Source of the DNA: Porogramme epimiltina
Taxonomy: Eukaryota; Basidiomycota; Agaricomycetes; Polyporales; Polyporaceae
Assembly: GCA_900155495.1 (NCBI GenBank)
Contig: FTLJ01000213.1
Coordinates: forward strand, 1-64,000
Reading direction: 5' to 3'
DNA length: 64,000 bases
In this document: positions 61,358 to 64,000 of the stretch, in pieces
Position numbering within the stretch: position 1 is the first letter of the stretch
How the letters are laid out: each line of letters starts with the position of its first letter
The notes under the pieces: generated by a model
Told to the model about the DNA's origin: nothing
Databases searched by the model: none
The model's input: only the letters and a program-made list of their open reading frames with translations
Position numbers and translations under genes: made by a program

Positions 61358-63343
61358 CTGGGATAGGGAAAGAGGAGAGGAGCTTGGGGGATGGAGAGAG
61401 GGCTGGGGGCTGAGCACGGACGAAAAAATACCCTCTCAGCTACGATGGTATGTATCTATACTTCCTCACCCCCGAGGAGCCGCGCGATCACGATGCGGGA
61501 TAATTTGCTTACTAGGCCTTTTCAGCTAGTGACTCGCCTGGATACTGACGGCAGGACCGACACCGCTGTCAAACCAGGTCGCGCTATCTGCGTGCTGCAT
61601 CATACCCGATACGTTATGATAGCGGCCGGGCTGGGCATGGTTCAATACGAATGTGAGTCGAATGATTGTTCCGTCGGTGTGCCTCACATCGGAACCCGAA
61701 GAGAATATCCCCGGTGGTCTTGAAACTGCTCAGCATGACATGAGAATGCCGATGCCGGTATGCTTCCCGGATGGTCGCCGCAAGCCGCACTACAACAATA
61801 TGGACGCCTCAAACCAGCCTCTTAGAGGGGGTGGGGATCGAGCGAGGTGAGGAGGACGTCTTTTCAGAGACTTCACTCGGACACGTTGTCGGAGAGTCAA
61901 CGCCTACCCCAGGTGGAAGGGTGTATTAGGGCCTAGGGACTTCCTGAATTCTGTCGACAGTGACCATGTGGAGAATTTGGAAGGGGAATCGATCACTCTA
62001 TAGGATTTAGCATGCGCTGGTGCATTGAGTGGTGATAGAAAGTCTGCTTGGCGGCGCGAAGCCGCCTTGCCATCCAACTTCGTACCCCCCAAACACAGGG
62101 TTTACCTCACTGGTGCTGATCCGGTCACCTAGAGCCCCCAGAGCCTCCGCATAGGTATTCATGTGAGTAAATGACACTGTGGTAACAGCTTCTTTCACTC
62201 CGGAGAATATGTGAGCCTTGAGCACGAAGCTTCCGTTACGTCGTGTCGTTTACCCCCTCCACTGCGATGAAACCTCCAAGAAGCGATGGTTGTTACATGC
62301 CATTTTAAGACATAGAAGGTGTACGAAGTTCCGACGGCATCTTGCCTTCGAAGACTGGCGAGGGAGGTTCGGTCCAGAGCATTGCCTCAACGACCGCGGG
62401 GCATGAGGGCTTCCCCGAGGGGTTATTGAACTTTGTCACCACTGGCAATTACGTCTGTGCAGCGCACTCTTCGTCACGCCGAGGTCCGAGGGGTTCTGTA
62501 CATCCAGGGAACACCCTGTCTAGGAGCAGTCTAGACGGGCCCACTGTCAAGAGGTTCACGCAACCTGACAGCATCAGTGCCACTAGACGAACCAGGATCA
62601 GCCAAGAACTCGACATGGCTGGCGGACAGACGTCATCATCACCGGATATTTGATTACTCCTACATCACGTGATCACGTTCACACTCTATGTCAGCGTTAA
62701 GTAGGCGCTAGGCGCTTGCCCCCTCATCTGGACTCTGGAGGTTGGGCTGAGTAGCAATTACCGAGCTTATCCTCTCTTCCCAATCTCACTACCTTGCCCT
62801 ATGCCCCGGTCTGCTCTCGGCCATTCCACCCCCTTGAAGTACCCATAATGACCGCGGTCCGGCGTACACGTCGCGGCAAGTGCCGGTCCCGATCGTTTCG
62901 ACCTATCTGCGCCGCCGCCTCTCGCCAAATGAAAGGCTTCCATCGACACCAAGGGCTCCTTCCCGATGATCGCTAGATTGTCGTCCCCCCGATGGACCAC
63001 ACGGTTGCCTCATGGAGGACACAACGAGCGAAGTTGATCCATTACTCACACGAGATAACCACTACATCCTTCTGCATCAAGGGAGGACGTCGAAGCCTAG
63101 GATACAGAGGGCGCTATTACATGATGTTTGCTCTTTTGTCGGTGCGTATTCTATGTCTATGTATGGATATGATGCGTACATCACATAGTAACTAGTGCTT
63201 TGTGTATGCGAATATCAGAGTCCAAGAAGTCTCGAAGGTCCGTGGCGTGAGTCGTATCATAACTTTGTAAATAGCTTGCTCTATATGATTTCCCCTCAAC
63301 GGGCTGGAGACTAGCACACAGCTTCTCCCGGCGTCGCGATGTG
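61358..63343. other. intergenic
   Basis: About 2 kb between members 13 and 14. A TATAGAT on the minus strand near 61454-61460 lies about 100 nt upstream of member 13. No other feature is supported. Confidence 0.4.
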
Positions 63344-64000
63344 CTAGTTTCCTCCTCGAACGGCTAAAGTAGGCTGTATGCTTCCCTTCGAGACGTGCTC
63401 GATGCGCACGAGGATGATATCGTCCGTGTCAACGCGTCTGCCCCTGTGTACGAATTGTCCGTATTGTTCCTATGCCGCAATGAGCGGAAAGGAGATTTAG
63501 TCAGGGAATTCTCACGTGGGGAGTAGCTGACTCACGACGAGCTTGTTGAGCTCAAGCTTGATGAGCGCGGCCATCTCGCCCACTGTGAACGGGCGGCCTT
63601 TCTTCCCGCGTTTTCCCTCTCCGTGCCTCACGCGTACCTGGAGGGGTACGACGTCGGGACCTTGCGTCAACTGTGCGCGCGCGAGACCCAGTTAGTTGGC
63701 CTTACGGCATGTAGCATGGGAGGAGATGGACGCCGCTCACCTGCAGCCTGATGGAGACCTTGGCCCCGATGGAAGCGTCCGCGGGAAAGGCCGCGTCGTT
63801 GCCCCCGTCCAGAGCCTCGAGGTCGCTGAGCGGAACACCGTTGCCCCCGTTGAACAGGATCGGCTGCGCGGCGATGTCGCCCACAGGGAACCGTCCGCCA
63901 CGGTATGGACCCTGATCCATGAGTTCGAACGACGGTGGGCTGAGGGGAAGCTCTTCGGTGTGCGGAAGGAAATCTTCGGGAAGCCCTCGGCCTGGCCGGG
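63344..64000 (-). CDS. family member 14: unknown expanded family, 5' part beyond window
   Basis: Minus-strand exons: from beyond the window to 63741, then 63670-63536 and 63469-63344. The visible part contains the full module: LFNGGNGVPLSDLEALDGG and GAKVSIRLQ; VRVRHGEGKRGKKGRPFTVG (135-nt exon); TDDIILVRIEHVSKGSIQP (126-nt last exon), closing with GGN and a stop. It is most similar to members 12 and 13 and lies in the same orientation. The N-terminal region continues past position 64000, so length and start are unknown. Confidence 0.74.

Noticed and set aside
16233..64000. CRISPR array, prophage or bacterial island
   Set aside because: Introns, nuclear tRNA and fungal protein families show eukaryotic DNA; no spacer-repeat array exists.

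Overview
The window looks like nuclear DNA of a filamentous basidiomycete, probably an Agaricomycete and possibly a polypore. Genes are split by many introns of about 45-90 nt with GTNNGT-type donors and AG acceptors. Coding sequence is GC-rich, both strands are used, there are no operons, and the recognisable proteins (fungal PEBP, CAX-like exchanger, membrane-anchored CE9/amidohydrolase-like proteins, a nuclear tRNA-Glu) fit that lineage. The genus is an inference.

Left part (1-14.5 kb): a truncated tRNA-Glu at the edge; a basic, proline- and serine-rich orphan protein (764-2389, +); a 13-exon CAX-family Ca2+/H+ exchanger with altered signature motifs (3276-5588, +); a 7-exon gene for a 2083-residue, mostly disordered protein of unknown function (6737-13315, +); and a PEBP-family gene (13721-14481, -).

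Middle and right part (16-64 kb): fourteen members of one gene family that I cannot name (called family members 1-14, left to right). Each has a variable Pro/Ser/His/Asn-rich N-terminal part and a conserved C-terminal module of about 130-150 residues. The module is spread over the last three exons, whose borders are mostly phase 0. It ends in a signature like 'FEDLVLLRI..VS.GSLQP'. Members 1-4, 7 and 8 are on +; 5, 6 and 9-14 are on -. Sister pairs or groups (6/9, 4/8, 3/7, 12-14) show stepwise local duplication. Several members appear to use GC-AG introns.

Between members 10 and 12 lie two tandem genes for CE9/amidohydrolase-like type II membrane proteins (45653-49390 and 51610-55465, -), with divergent family member 11 between them. 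A complete tRNA-Glu(CUC) follows at 55733-55804 (-). The rest of the family cluster is intergenic sequence without coding I can support. How the family works is unknown; this expansion is the most interesting content of the window.
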